A stretch of DNA of 33,283 nucleotides from Streptomyces torulosus (GTDB taxonomy: Bacteria; Actinomycetota; Actinomycetes; Streptomycetales; Streptomycetaceae), in assembly GCF_001419765.1 (NCBI RefSeq), contig NZ_LIRK01000199.1, positions 1 to 33,283 on the forward strand, in the 5' to 3' direction. The notes beneath the pieces were generated by a model. It ran no database searches and had not been told where the DNA came from. It saw only the letters and a list, made by a program, of their open reading frames with translations. Positions 1 through 8,300 of this stretch are shown piece by piece (within the stretch, counting starts at the first letter, position 1; every line of letters starts with the position of its first letter). Both the position numbers and the translations under genes were made by a program.

Positions 1-173
1 AGGAGTGCGGTGGGGCCGCCGGATGCCGGCCAGAGGCGGTCGAGGATGGCGGGACGGTGCAGGCTGGGGGCAACGGCAAGAGTGAATACAGCAAGGTTCA
101 GCGCGGTGGGCAGGATCCACCCCACAAGCAACGCCCATCCGCCTCCGAGCACGCCTCTTGCGATGTCTCCCAC
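1..173 (-). CDS. N-terminus of a membrane protein (partial)
   Basis: The reverse strand opens with GTG at 173 and stays open to the window edge, giving 57 residues. Residues 11-35 are a strong hydrophobic stretch (GGGWALLVGWILPTALNLAV) ending in a Pro/Arg-containing loop, so this is the first membrane helix of a longer protein. The start lies only 3 bp after the stop of the cyclase-like gene, so the two are almost certainly co-transcribed and probably translationally coupled. The function cannot be read from the fragment. Given its partner, a membrane effector gated by a cyclic nucleotide is one possibility, which is inference only. Confidence 0.6.
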   Translation of the reverse strand, partial: MGDIARGVLGGGWALLVGWILPTALNLAVFTLAVAPSLHRPAILDRLWPASGGPTAL

Positions 174-176
174 GGT

Positions 177-974
177 TTATGGCTCCGGCGTCTCTCGCGG
201 CCAGTCGTCATCTGGGTCGTGCAATGGTCCAGGAGGAGTGTGCCCTACGGGGGTGGTGATCTCACCAGGCAAGTGAATGATAGAACCGGACACGTGGCTA
301 TCGAGCGTGGTGACCGAGTCGCCGTCCCGCTGGCCTCCGCGCGCCTCGTCCTGGCGGTCCCCTTGCATCTCTGGATCCAGTCCAGGCGGCGTGGGGTATC
401 CGGGTACGGTGACCCAGCCCCGAAGCGTCTGGCCGTGTTTAGTGACGAACTCGGTCGGAACATACGCTGCTGGTTCGATGCCGGGATAGCCGCCTTGCAC
501 CACCGACCGGTAGATGTTGTCTGAAACCACCAGCACCAGGTGTGCCCGGCTCGCCTGGGTGAGCACTTGCCTGACTGGGGCGGCATCTACCAGTCGGGCC
601 AGGTCATTGATGGCTGTGCCTGCCCAATACCCACTGTCCGACGCCACCAGCCCCTGGTTGAGTCCAACCCGCAGCCTCATGCGGTAGTTGTCGGCGTACT
701 TCTCCTGGTGCGCCACCAGGGCATCCTCAAGGCCCCGCATCAGCTCCCACAGCAGCCTGGCAGGAGCGGTGTCTGATTCCGGGATCAGGATCAGGATGCC
801 GTCCCCACGGTCCTTCACTCGGCACCGGTCGGGGTCGACCCGGGCGCGCGTGAGCGCGAACTCAACCACGTGGTACAGCTCTTCGTGGAGCCTCGCCTGG
901 ACGGTCCCGTGCCGCAGACTGAAGTTCTCGATGTCGAGCAGTACGATCCAGTGACTGAGCGGCCCCGGCGTCAC
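177..974 (-). CDS. class III nucleotide cyclase-like protein
   Basis: 265 residues from GTG at 974, chosen because GGGAGG lies 6 bp upstream; an in-frame start at 1046 has no such site. Residues 9-135 read as a class III nucleotide cyclase fold. A first metal Asp sits in the b1 strand (VLLDIENFS, D14), a second in the hairpin KDRGDGIL (D58), and there is an AINDLARL helix with Asn (N123) and Arg (R127) four residues apart, as in the transition-state pair of active cyclases. The C-terminal third (about 195-265) is Gly/Pro/Asp-rich and probably disordered. The gene runs against the tail genes and is followed by a membrane protein. A cyclase with a membrane partner resembles Pycsar-type anti-phage modules, but the substrate and product are unknown. 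It could equally be a host regulatory gene. Confidence 0.7.
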   Translation of the reverse strand: MTPGPLSHWIVLLDIENFSLRHGTVQARLHEELYHVVEFALTRARVDPDRCRVKDRGDGILILIPESDTAPARLLWELMRGLEDALVAHQEKYADNYRMRLRVGLNQGLVASDSGYWAGTAINDLARLVDAAPVRQVLTQASRAHLVLVVSDNIYRSVVQGGYPGIEPAAYVPTEFVTKHGQTLRGWVTVPGYPTPPGLDPEMQGDRQDEARGGQRDGDSVTTLDSHVSGSIIHLPGEITTPVGHTPPGPLHDPDDDWPRETPEP

Positions 975-1501
975 GGTATGCCTCCCGTGCTTCTTGTGAG
1001 CTTCGGCTCTCCGTGGCCGCATTCCCATGGAGAGCCCCATCCGCACGCCTTAAGCGAGTTGACAACGCCCCACGCCTACGGCATCAGCGCCTCCAGAGCC
1101 CCTGGTGCTCAAGAAGAAGGGTGTGATGGCGCCACTGCCTGCCTCCCACCGTAGCGATCTGGATACCTCCGCGGGGAGAGAACTCAGCACTGCTAGGCGA
1201 CCGGATGAATGGGTGGCTCCAGGCGGGCCAACTGATCGCTCGGTCCCTGGGTGTCACCCACTGACCACAGGAGGAGCCCGGGCTGGCAGCGCCGGGGCTG
1301 CAGGGAACGTTCCGCCGGGGGATCCCTCAAATCAAGATGATCAAGCGCCAGATATATGGCAGAGCCTCCTTTGCCTTGCTCGGAGCCCGCATCCTCTTCC
1401 AGTCGTGGCCATCACGGAAGCGCGGTCCCAACCAACTAGCGTGCTCAGTCACAGTCGTTGGGGGATCCGAGCTGTCGGCGAGCGGCACTACGCTCGAACG
1501 T
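975..1501. other. intergenic region between cyclase-like gene and tail module
   Basis: No convincing gene is seen in these 527 bases. On the plus strand there is a TTGACA at 1059-1064 without a good -10 at the right spacing. An AGGAGGAG at 1269-1276 has no start codon placed to use it, so it may be a remnant of a lost gene. The frame of the first connector gene is open from about 1264, but the residues upstream of 1502 look non-coding. This stretch may contain the junction between the cargo or host DNA on the left and the phage structural genes. Confidence 0.4.
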
Positions 1502-1951
1502 ATGAGCGTACCAATCGAAGGGCTGACCCTGGGGGCCGTCAGCGACCTGATCGAAGGCAAGATCCTCACCGACACAGTACGTATCAGCAGGGCTGGCGCG
1601 CCGGTCTTCAACCCCGACACGGGGCAGTACGAGCCCGGCCCGCCCGTCATCATTTACGAAGGGCACGGCGGGATCTTCCCTAACGGCGATCCGGGGATCG
1701 TGCTGCACCTCGAAGGGCAGGCGTACGTCGACGACTCCACGTCGAAGTACAAGCTGATCACGCCCTTGGACGCCCCGGTGGCCTCTCGCGGCGACGCTGT
1801 GAGCGTCATCTCGGGTGCCGATCCTGCAGCTGTGGGCCGTACGTGGCGTGTCCTCGACATCGGTCAGACCTCCACGCTGGCTGTAGTTCGTACGACGTTC
1901 CTGGACCAGAACACCCAGTCCAGCACCAGCACTTCCGGCAGCACCTCGTGA
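1502..1951 (+). CDS. head-tail connector-region protein (DUF6093-like), copy 1
   Basis: 149 residues from ATG at 1502. An earlier in-frame ATG at 1337 would add a stretch that does not look coding. It matches the type I remember from Streptomyces phages as DUF6093, encoded between capsid and tail genes. It carries the pattern VRISRAG..., then FNPDTGQYEPG, IIYEGHGG, YKLITPLDAP and RTWRVLDI. The same pattern recurs in the next gene, which overlaps this stop codon by four bases (GTGA), so the two are a tandem pair. A role in head-tail joining is inferred from position. The start is only moderately supported because no clear Shine-Dalgarno sequence is seen. Confidence 0.65.
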   Translation: MSVPIEGLTLGAVSDLIEGKILTDTVRISRAGAPVFNPDTGQYEPGPPVIIYEGHGGIFPNGDPGIVLHLEGQAYVDDSTSKYKLITPLDAPVASRGDAVSVISGADPAAVGRTWRVLDIGQTSTLAVVRTTFLDQNTQSSTSTSGSTS

Positions 1952-2370
1952 GCACGCCTATTGACACCGAGGCCGAGCGGCAGAATCTGGAGGCGACGCT
2001 GCTGGTGGACCGGGTGCGGATCAGCCGACCCACGGGAACGCCGCAGCTCGACCCCGCTACTGGTCTCCTGGGCCCGGTGCCGGCGGAAGTCGTCTACGAG
2101 GGGAAGGGGGCTGTCCTGTCTGGCCACGGTCAGGTGACCGCGCAGCACGTGCTCGGGCGGGAGTGGTTGGACGACACGGTCAGCTGGTACCGGCTCCTCA
2201 CGCCAGTCTCAGCGCCCATGCCGGTGCGCTACGACCGGGTGGAAGTCGTGGCCGCCGCAGGTGAGCACGCAGCGACGGCGGATCGTGTGTGGCAGGTTCT
2301 CGATCCGTCGGAAGCATCCACGGTCGAGATCGTTCGGGTAACGCGCCTCGACGAGATCACCCCTCCATAG
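1948..2370 (+). CDS. head-tail connector-region protein (DUF6093-like), copy 2
   Basis: 140 residues, starting with GTG at 1948, which overlaps the previous TGA (GTGA). It is a diverged copy of its upstream neighbour: VRISRPTG, LDPATGLLGP, VVYEGKGA, YRLLTPVSAP, DRVWQVLDPSEAST and VRVTRLDE align in the same order and spacing. Upstream of the first shared block it has a different short N-terminus. Tandem duplication followed by divergence is the simple explanation. Both copies lie where phages keep connector or tail-completion genes, so they may form parts of the same ring or act at different steps; this is inference from position. Confidence 0.65.
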   Translation: MSTPIDTEAERQNLEATLLVDRVRISRPTGTPQLDPATGLLGPVPAEVVYEGKGAVLSGHGQVTAQHVLGREWLDDTVSWYRLLTPVSAPMPVRYDRVEVVAAAGEHAATADRVWQVLDPSEASTVEIVRVTRLDEITPP

Positions 2371-2416
2371 CGGCAGCCCAGCGGGACTGTCAGGGGACAC
2401 CCGTAGGCTTATGTAG

Positions 2417-2848
2417 GTGCCAACACATCAGAGTTTAGGACTCATCTTGCCTGAGAGTGAGCCTCTGCCAGTCCGTATCGTCGGGCGTGGTCCTGCCGCC
2501 GTCATAGAGATCGGCGGCCATGACATCTCCCGGGACCTTGCCGCCTACTCACTCACCCAGCAGGCGGGTGAGGCGCCCCGAATGGTCATCGAGCTGTCCC
2601 CGAGAGCCACGGCAACCGGCGTGTTCGAGGGCCTGGCGCACGTTGTCATCGGCGATCGACCAGACCCTGGCCCCGCGGCGGCTGCCTTCCTGTCCGTCAT
2701 CAGCCCCGCCGAACTGGAGAAGGCCGCGCTCGCCCGTCACGACCTCATGGATGGCCAACCGCATGAGCTGACACGCGCCATGCTCGCACTGTTGCGGGAA
2801 TGGGCCCTCGGCCAGTGGGGCGGGGTCGAACCGGAGAAGGGGGAATGA
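2417..2848 (+). CDS. phage protein of unknown function in connector region
   Basis: 143 residues if started at GTG 2417, the first codon after an in-frame TAG. No function is recognised. The sequence is acidic with a predicted b-rich N-terminal half (PVRIVG, AAVIEIGGHDIS) and a helical C-terminal half (LTRAMLALLREWALGQW). The start is uncertain. GTG 2417 has no good ribosome-binding site, whereas TTG 2447 has AGGA seven bases upstream. If the GTG is right, codon 7 (2435-2437) is TTA, the rare bldA-dependent leucine codon; if TTG is right, that codon is untranslated. It lies between the connector pair and the gp10-like gene, suggesting a structural or assembly role. Confidence 0.6.
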   Translation: MPTHQSLGLILPESEPLPVRIVGRGPAAVIEIGGHDISRDLAAYSLTQQAGEAPRMVIELSPRATATGVFEGLAHVVIGDRPDPGPAAAAFLSVISPAELEKAALARHDLMDGQPHELTRAMLALLREWALGQWGGVEPEKGE

Positions 2849-2852
2849 ACCG

Positions 2853-3281
2853 GTGTCCTCCTCACTGAACCCTCACCCCAACGCCCACCCGCTCGCGGGC
2901 GCCAACGCGTTCCAGATCGCGGCTCAGCTCGACGCCAGGGCCGCGCGCACCCTGCCCGAGGTCACAGCCACCGTCCAGCACTACGCGATGCTGCTGGAGA
3001 CCCGGATCAAGGCCAAGGCCAGTGGCAGGCCGGGGCCTGACGCCCCCACGGGCGACTACCGGCGCTCCTGGACGCACGAGGTGTCCACGGACGGGCTCGT
3101 TGTCACAGCGGTCGTCGGCACGAACAAACCGCAGGCACGGCGCCTGGAATACGGCTTCGTTGGTGCCGACAGCCTGGGCCGCATCTACAACCAGCCGCCC
3201 TACCCGCACGTTGGGCCAGCAGTTGAGGAGATCCGGCCGCTGTTCATCGCCGCGCTCGGCGACGCCATTGGCGACTCGTGA
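2853..3281 (+). CDS. HK97 gp10-like head-tail / tail-completion protein
   Basis: 142 residues from GTG 2853, four bases after the previous stop, with a purine-rich site in GAAGGGGGAATG upstream. The C-terminal half shows the pattern typical of the HK97 gp10 family: a TGDYRRSW stretch, then ARRLEYGFVGADSLGR and a PPYPHVGPAVEEI segment before a final helix. The N-terminal half is a long amphipathic helix. The length is normal for the family. Proteins of this type sit at the head-tail interface during assembly, and the gene order (connectors, this gene, tail terminator, tail tube) fits that role. Confidence 0.7.
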   Translation: MSSSLNPHPNAHPLAGANAFQIAAQLDARAARTLPEVTATVQHYAMLLETRIKAKASGRPGPDAPTGDYRRSWTHEVSTDGLVVTAVVGTNKPQARRLEYGFVGADSLGRIYNQPPYPHVGPAVEEIRPLFIAALGDAIGDS

Positions 3282-3354
3282 GCCGTTAGGCCATCGCTGA
3301 CCTGGACGCCGGCCCGACCAGCCGACGTATCGCCGCTGAAGAAGAGGAGGAGCC

Positions 3355-3789
3355 GTGCCCGTCTCCGGCAGAGAAGTGTCCCTCGCAGTGCAGAAGACGC
3401 TTGCCGCAGCAACCGGCCGAAGCTGCGGCTACGGGACCGCCCCGACAGCATCAAGCACGCCAACGGGTGCCACGGTCCCCTACAACGTGCTCTACTCACT
3501 GGGCATCACGACCAGCGGCCCGCCCCTCGGCGACGGGGACGCAGACGCACGTGTGCTACTCCAGGTCACCTCGGTCGGTTCGACTGCCGAACAGGTTGAG
3601 TGGATGGCCGACAAGGCCCGCGCCGCGCTCCTCACGCGATCAAGCGGGACTTACGCCCACGCCATCACCATTACCGGCTATGCCGTGATCGACCGCGAAC
3701 TGGACAAGGAGGAAGGGATCTCTGTCAGCAGCGGCGTATACAGTTACGTGCAGCGGTACGTCCTCACCGTGACCCCTCTCGGGTCCTGA
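3355..3789 (+). CDS. putative tail terminator protein
   Basis: 144 residues from GTG 3355, preceded by a very strong AAGAGGAGGAG site. The position directly before the major tail protein, and the composition (N-terminal helix, central PYNVLYSLG, then alternating strands such as ARVLLQVTSVG and YVQRYVLTVTPLG), fit the minor tail / tail terminator family (lambda U, DUF3168-like). Such proteins cap the finished tail tube at the head-proximal end. No catalytic motif is expected or seen. The assignment rests mostly on gene order and size. Confidence 0.55.
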   Translation: MPVSGREVSLAVQKTLAAATGRSCGYGTAPTASSTPTGATVPYNVLYSLGITTSGPPLGDGDADARVLLQVTSVGSTAEQVEWMADKARAALLTRSSGTYAHAITITGYAVIDRELDKEEGISVSSGVYSYVQRYVLTVTPLGS

Positions 3790-3842
3790 CGCTCCAGCTC
3801 CTCACCGCGGAGGCCCCCTCGCGGACGCCCGGCCACCCGGTA

Positions 3843-3876
3843 CGGGCCGATTCCCCCCTTCGTGGGGACCGGCCCG
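3843..3876 (+). terminator. stem-loop upstream of the major tail gene
   Basis: CGGGCCG (3843-3849) pairs with CGGCCCG (3870-3876), extended by an imperfect CCCC/GGGG inner stem around a CCTTCG loop. It lies in the 132-base gap before the major tail gene and has no U tract. It may be a weak terminator, or a processing or stability element that raises expression of the abundant tail tube gene. Confidence 0.4.
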
Positions 3877-3921
3877 GAGTGTGCGCGCTCCGGAACACCA
3901 GTTCCCGGAGAGCGAGAATCA

Positions 3922-4416
3922 GTGTCACAGCAGCGGTTCACCCGTCGGGGCACCACGAAGTTCTACTTCCTCAAGGACATCGCCGCGAAGGACCAGATAC
4001 CGACCCGTTCGGAGTTCGGCGGCACCAACGGAACCGACCTCTCCCCGGCGATCAGCGACATCGAAGGCTTCGCTGTCGAGAACACCCCGATCGACACCCC
4101 CGACCTGGCGACCGAGTTCACCGGCAACATCCCCGGCGAGGACAAGGCGGACAACTCCAGTCTCACGTTCTACGAGGACAAGGTCAGCAACGACCTGGAG
4201 GCGCTCCTGGCCAAGGGCACCGAGGGCCACGTGGCGATACTCCGCAAGGGAGACATCCCGGGGTCGAAGTCCATGGACATCTTCCCCGTGCGAGTGGGTT
4301 CCCGGTCGAGCACCTACACCACGGCTGCCGAACCAGCGAAGTTCAAGGTCAGCTTCAACGTGACCGACAAGCCCATCCAGGACGCGGCAGTCCCGGCTGC
4401 GGCGACGAGCGCCTGA
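3922..4416 (+). CDS. major tail protein (tail tube subunit)
   Basis: 164 residues from GTG 3922, chosen because GGAG lies upstream at suitable distance and because the residues encoded between 3862 and 3922 look non-coding. The sequence is strand-rich, with TKFYFLKDIA near the N-terminus, then EFTGNIPGEDKADNS, LTFYEDK, a GHVAILRKGD strand, FPVRVGS and a C-terminal FKVSFNVTDKP, the composition expected of a siphovirus tail tube subunit. It lies exactly where that gene is expected, between the tail terminator and the two chaperones. The large leader upstream with a stem-loop is consistent with a highly expressed gene. Confidence 0.7.
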   Translation: MSQQRFTRRGTTKFYFLKDIAAKDQIPTRSEFGGTNGTDLSPAISDIEGFAVENTPIDTPDLATEFTGNIPGEDKADNSSLTFYEDKVSNDLEALLAKGTEGHVAILRKGDIPGSKSMDIFPVRVGSRSSTYTTAAEPAKFKVSFNVTDKPIQDAAVPAAATSA

Positions 4417-4433
4417 TCGGCCGGGGGTGCCGT

Positions 4434-5015
4434 ATGACCACGACGTTTGCTGAGCCGCCCGCCGAGGCCGTTGCCCGCGATCCGCACTGGGCCGCCAAAA
4501 TGGCCAGACTGCGGGCCCGCCGCCTCCCCGAACGCACCGTTTCCATCCTCGACGACCAGGACCTGAAGCAGCGAGTGACCGATGCGGCACTCGACCTCGC
4601 CAAGGCCCGCACCAGCGCACTCGGCCGAGCCTCCGCGATGGAGGTGCCGGCCGACCAGCGGGAGACTTGGGCAGAGGCTCAGCCGGACGTGCTGGCCGCC
4701 CAGTCCGCCCTGGACGAGGCGCGGCGGGCGCTGGAGGCCGGAACCCTCAAGCTGACTTTCCGGGCCCTGCCGCGCCCCGCTTGGGAGCAACTGCTGCGGG
4801 AGCACGCCCCCACCGAGGAGCAGGCTGACCTTGGTCACGAGTACAACGTCGAGGCGTTCCCGGCTGCGCTCATCGCATCCTCCTCCGTGGACGGCATGAG
4901 CGAGGCAGACGCGCAGGAGCTCCTTGACAACTGGAGCGACGCGGACGCCAAGGCCTTGTTCACGGCCGCGCTGCTGGTCAACCAGACCATGAGAGCCGAC
5001 CTGGGAAAAGGCTGA
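4434..5015 (+). CDS. tail assembly chaperone, short form
   Basis: 193 residues from ATG 4434, with GGGGG about eight bases upstream. The protein is helical and charged (EVPADQRETWAEAQ, LDEARRALEAG) and ends in LLVNQTMRADLGKG. Its place between the major tail protein and the tape measure is that of the lambda gpG-type tail assembly chaperone, which binds the tape measure and recruits tail tube subunits. Its last codons contain G GGA AAA, a -1 slippery heptamer at 5003-5009, six bases before the end of the stop codon, so a fraction of ribosomes should continue into the next frame. Confidence 0.8.
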   Translation: MTTTFAEPPAEAVARDPHWAAKMARLRARRLPERTVSILDDQDLKQRVTDAALDLAKARTSALGRASAMEVPADQRETWAEAQPDVLAAQSALDEARRALEAGTLKLTFRALPRPAWEQLLREHAPTEEQADLGHEYNVEAFPAALIASSSVDGMSEADAQELLDNWSDADAKALFTAALLVNQTMRADLGKG

Positions 5016-5347
5016 TCGCCGACGCCCAGTTCAGGGCGGAGATGGAGCTGTGCCACGCCTACAGGATCCCGCACTCGCAGTTCACGGGTGCGGGAGACGG
5101 CAGGTGGACGGCTCTGGACCGGGCGAAGGCGATCGCCTACCTGGCGTACCGGCGCAGCGTGTGCGAGACCTGCGGGACACGGGCGGCGGAGTGGGACGAG
5201 AACCAGGGCGGCGACCGCTTCGCGTACGTGGCCGAGCCCTACCGCTGCGTGGGCTGCGAGGTCATCGAGATGGAGCGCGAACACATTCCTGATGGACCCG
5301 AGGGGCGGGGGCTCAAGATCGGGCTGAGACCCAGAGAGGCATCCTGA
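4434..5347 (+). CDS. tail assembly chaperone, long form by -1 frameshift (join 4434-5009, 5009-5347)
   Basis: Slipping back one base at GGGAAAA (5003-5009) joins residue 192 of the short chaperone to a second reading frame beginning AGG CTG ATC GCC at 5009, which is open to the TGA at 5345-5347. The product is 304 residues. The extension (from ...LIADAQFRAEMEL onward) has no good ribosome-binding site of its own and carries CETCG and CVGC, a probable zinc ribbon. This copies the G/GT arrangement of lambda and many siphophages, where the long form contacts the tape measure and the short form the tail tube. The slippery site is seen directly; the frameshift itself is inferred. Confidence 0.75.
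5003..5009 (+). promoter_or_regulatory. -1 ribosomal frameshift site GGGAAAA
   Basis: The heptamer is in the zero frame as G GGA AAA, matching X XXY YYZ, and is followed by GGC TGA, so the stop lies just after the slip site. The -1 frame is open from here to 5347. Confidence 0.8.
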
Positions 5348-5348
5348 C

Positions 5349-8300
5349 GTGGCCGGTGCCTACAACCTGTACGTGAACCTGCTCGCGTCGACCGGTGGGC
5401 TGTCCACCGGACTTCGACAGGGAGCGGCCCAGCTGCGTGCGTTCGACGGACAGCTGGACGGAACCGCCACGCGGCTGAACCAGGTGCGTGTAGCCAGCGA
5501 CAACCTGGCTCGTGCTCAGGCCGCCGCATCGGCGCAGATGGTGCGCTCCCAAGCCCAAGTGGCCCAAGCCCTCCAGCGGACCACCGCAGCACAGGAGCGC
5601 GCCCGGCGCGCCCAAGCGGTGGCAGCGACGACGGCTCGCCGTGCGGCGGCCGACCAGGCCGCGGTGACGGCCGCCGCAGAGCGCGCAGCGCGCGCCCAGG
5701 GGCTGGCGCAGACGATGACCGCCCGCGCCCAGGCCACGGTCGGCGCCGGAGCGGCGGCTGCCGCTCGCACAGCCGCAGCAGCCCAGACAGCCGCTGCTCG
5801 CGCCACTCAGGAACACGCGAACGCTCAGCGGCGGGCGACGGCCGCGCAGACTACGGCTACGCGTGCCGCGACTCTCGCCGCGTCGGCCGAGGCGCGCGCG
5901 ACCTCAGCGGTGCGAATGCGTGACGAGGCACAGGCCGTCGCAGCCCGCAGTGCGCAACGGCAGGCGCAGCAAGTCGCGCGGGCGGAAGCCCAGTTGGCGG
6001 CAGCACGCAACGCCCAAGCCGCGCGAGCTGCTCAGAACGGACTGCTGATCGGGGCGGCGCTCGGCGTCGGCGTGGCACAGGCCATCGCACTGGAGCGGGC
6101 GATGGCCAACGTACTGACGATCTCCCGGCAGATCACGTCCGAGAACGTCGGTGCCTTCACCGACCAGATCGTCGAGCTGTCGACCCGTCTGCCGCAGACC
6201 GCCGAACAGCTCGCCGAGGGCCTCTACCAGGTGGTCTCGTCCGGGTTCGACGGCGCGGACGCCATGAAGATCCTGGAAGTCGCGGCCCAGGGCGCCGCAG
6301 CGGGCCTGACCACGTCGGAGACGTCCGCACGAGCCCTGCTCGGCGTCCTCAACGCGTACGGGATGACCGCGGCCGACGCCAGCGAAGTCATGGACGTGAT
6401 GTTCCAGACCGTCAACTACGGCGTCATCTCCTTCGAAGAGCTCGCGCAGCAGCTCGGCGACGTCGTACCTATGGCCGCGGCGGCCGGCGTGGAGTTCGAC
6501 GACATGAGCGCCGCGCTCGCCGCGATCACCCTGACTGGCATCCCTGCGGCCGAGGCCGTGACCGCCCTGAACATGCTGCTCACCAGGGTCATGAAACCGA
6601 CCCAGGACCTCAAGCAGGCCGTCAAGGACCTCGGCTACGAATCGGCTGCTTCCGCTGTTGAACAAGACGGCCTGTACGTGGTCGTGAACAAGCTGAACGG
6701 GGCAGCCGGCAATACCGCTGAGGGCATCGCGAACATGTGGAAGGACATCCGCGCCACGCGTGCCGCGCTCTCCCTGGCCTCTGCCGGAGGACAGAACTAC
6801 GCCAACACCTACGCGGGCATCGCGAACGAAGTGGCGCGCGCCGAGGCCACGCAGAAGGCGTACGCCCTTCAGACCGACACCGTCACCGGCCAGTGGCAGC
6901 TGGCCGCCAACCAGGCTCGCGCCCTCGCCATCGACCTCGGCCGAGCCCTGCTCCCGGTGCTGATGACGCTCGGGACCGCTGTCCGCACCTTTGTCGGCAG
7001 GATCGAGGACCTGCCTGGGCCGATGAAGTCTGCCCTCGCGGTTGTCGCTGCGTCCGCCGCAGCACTGTTGTTGCTCCGTGGCGCCTATACGAAGGTGACC
7101 GCGCAGATCGCCGCGTTCCGCACTGCTCAGGCTGCGGCTCAAGCGGGGGGCGCTGTGATGCCCGCGGTTCTGGCTGGAAGCAGCCTCGCTGCCACCGGTC
7201 TTGCTGCCGTCCTCACTCTGGGCATCGCTGGCTATGCCGCGTATACCGCATCGAAGCAGAAGGCGAAGGATGCCACCAATGAGTTGGTCCAGGCGTTGCA
7301 GCAGGAGCGCGAGGAGGCGACGACGGGTGCCAGCATCAACAAGCTGTACGAGCAGCTCACCTCTGACGACGCACTTGAGGACCTTGAGAAGGTGGGCATC
7401 GGCACCACCGAGGCGATCGACGCCATCACCTCCGGGGGTGCGAAACTCGCCGCCCTTCAGTCCCGACTCCAACAAGACTCTGTCGAGTACGCCCAGAAGG
7501 CCAGGGCGGGCAAGGTATCTGGCGACTACGAGAGCATCACTCAGTTCTCCGATGCGAAGAAGACCCTCGAAGAGCGCCACAAGATGTGGTCCGACGCGGT
7601 CAAGAAGGAAGCTGAGATCGCCGAGCAGAAGGCGATAGTCGAGGCCAAGATCAGACAGCAGGCCAAGACCAGCGGCGGCATCTTCGACCTGTTCTCCCTC
7701 GCGGACATTGACCGCACCGGCGCACCGGAGATCACAGACGAGATGAAGGCCCTCGCCGAGGCCGTTGGCGATGCCGTTGATCCATCCCGTGCGTTCAAGG
7801 ACGCGCAGACTGCCGCAGCCGAGGCAATGCGCAAGGCGGGCAAGGACGCGGACACCGCGAAGGTGAAGCTGTCGGACTACACGAAGGAGCTGCGGCAACA
7901 GCTCCAGGCCCAACGCGACTTCCAGGGCAACCTGTCGGAGCTGGCCGTGTTCGGCTACGACGACCTCGCCGACCACTTCGCCGAACTCGGCGTGGACGCT
8001 GCCCCTATGCTCGACGAACTTGTCGGGCAGCTGAAGAAGGGCAAGACGAAGGTCGCCGACGAACTGCGCGACATCGTCACCGAGGACGCCGAGCGGTCAA
8101 CAGAGGCATACCGGCTCGGTCTGCAGAAGACCGCGGAGATCACCGAGAAGTACGGCAAGGAGATCGGCCGCGCTTGGGCCAAGGCATCGGAGCGGAACGA
8201 CCCCGCTGCGTTCCAGAAGGTCACCGAGCAGATGGCCATGATCGATCTGCGCAAGGCCGTCAAGAAGTCCGTCGGCGACGCCCGAGGCGAGTTCGACCGA

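Noticed and set aside
3600..4433. Upstream extension of the tail chaperone frame
   Set aside because: The frame is open but runs through the tail terminator and major tail genes in another frame; ATG 4434 has a purine-rich site and the right length.
5904..7976. Long reverse-strand reading frame opposite the tape measure gene
   Set aside because: It is a shadow caused by high GC and Ala/Arg-rich codons; the plus-strand tape measure has clear domains and a proper context.
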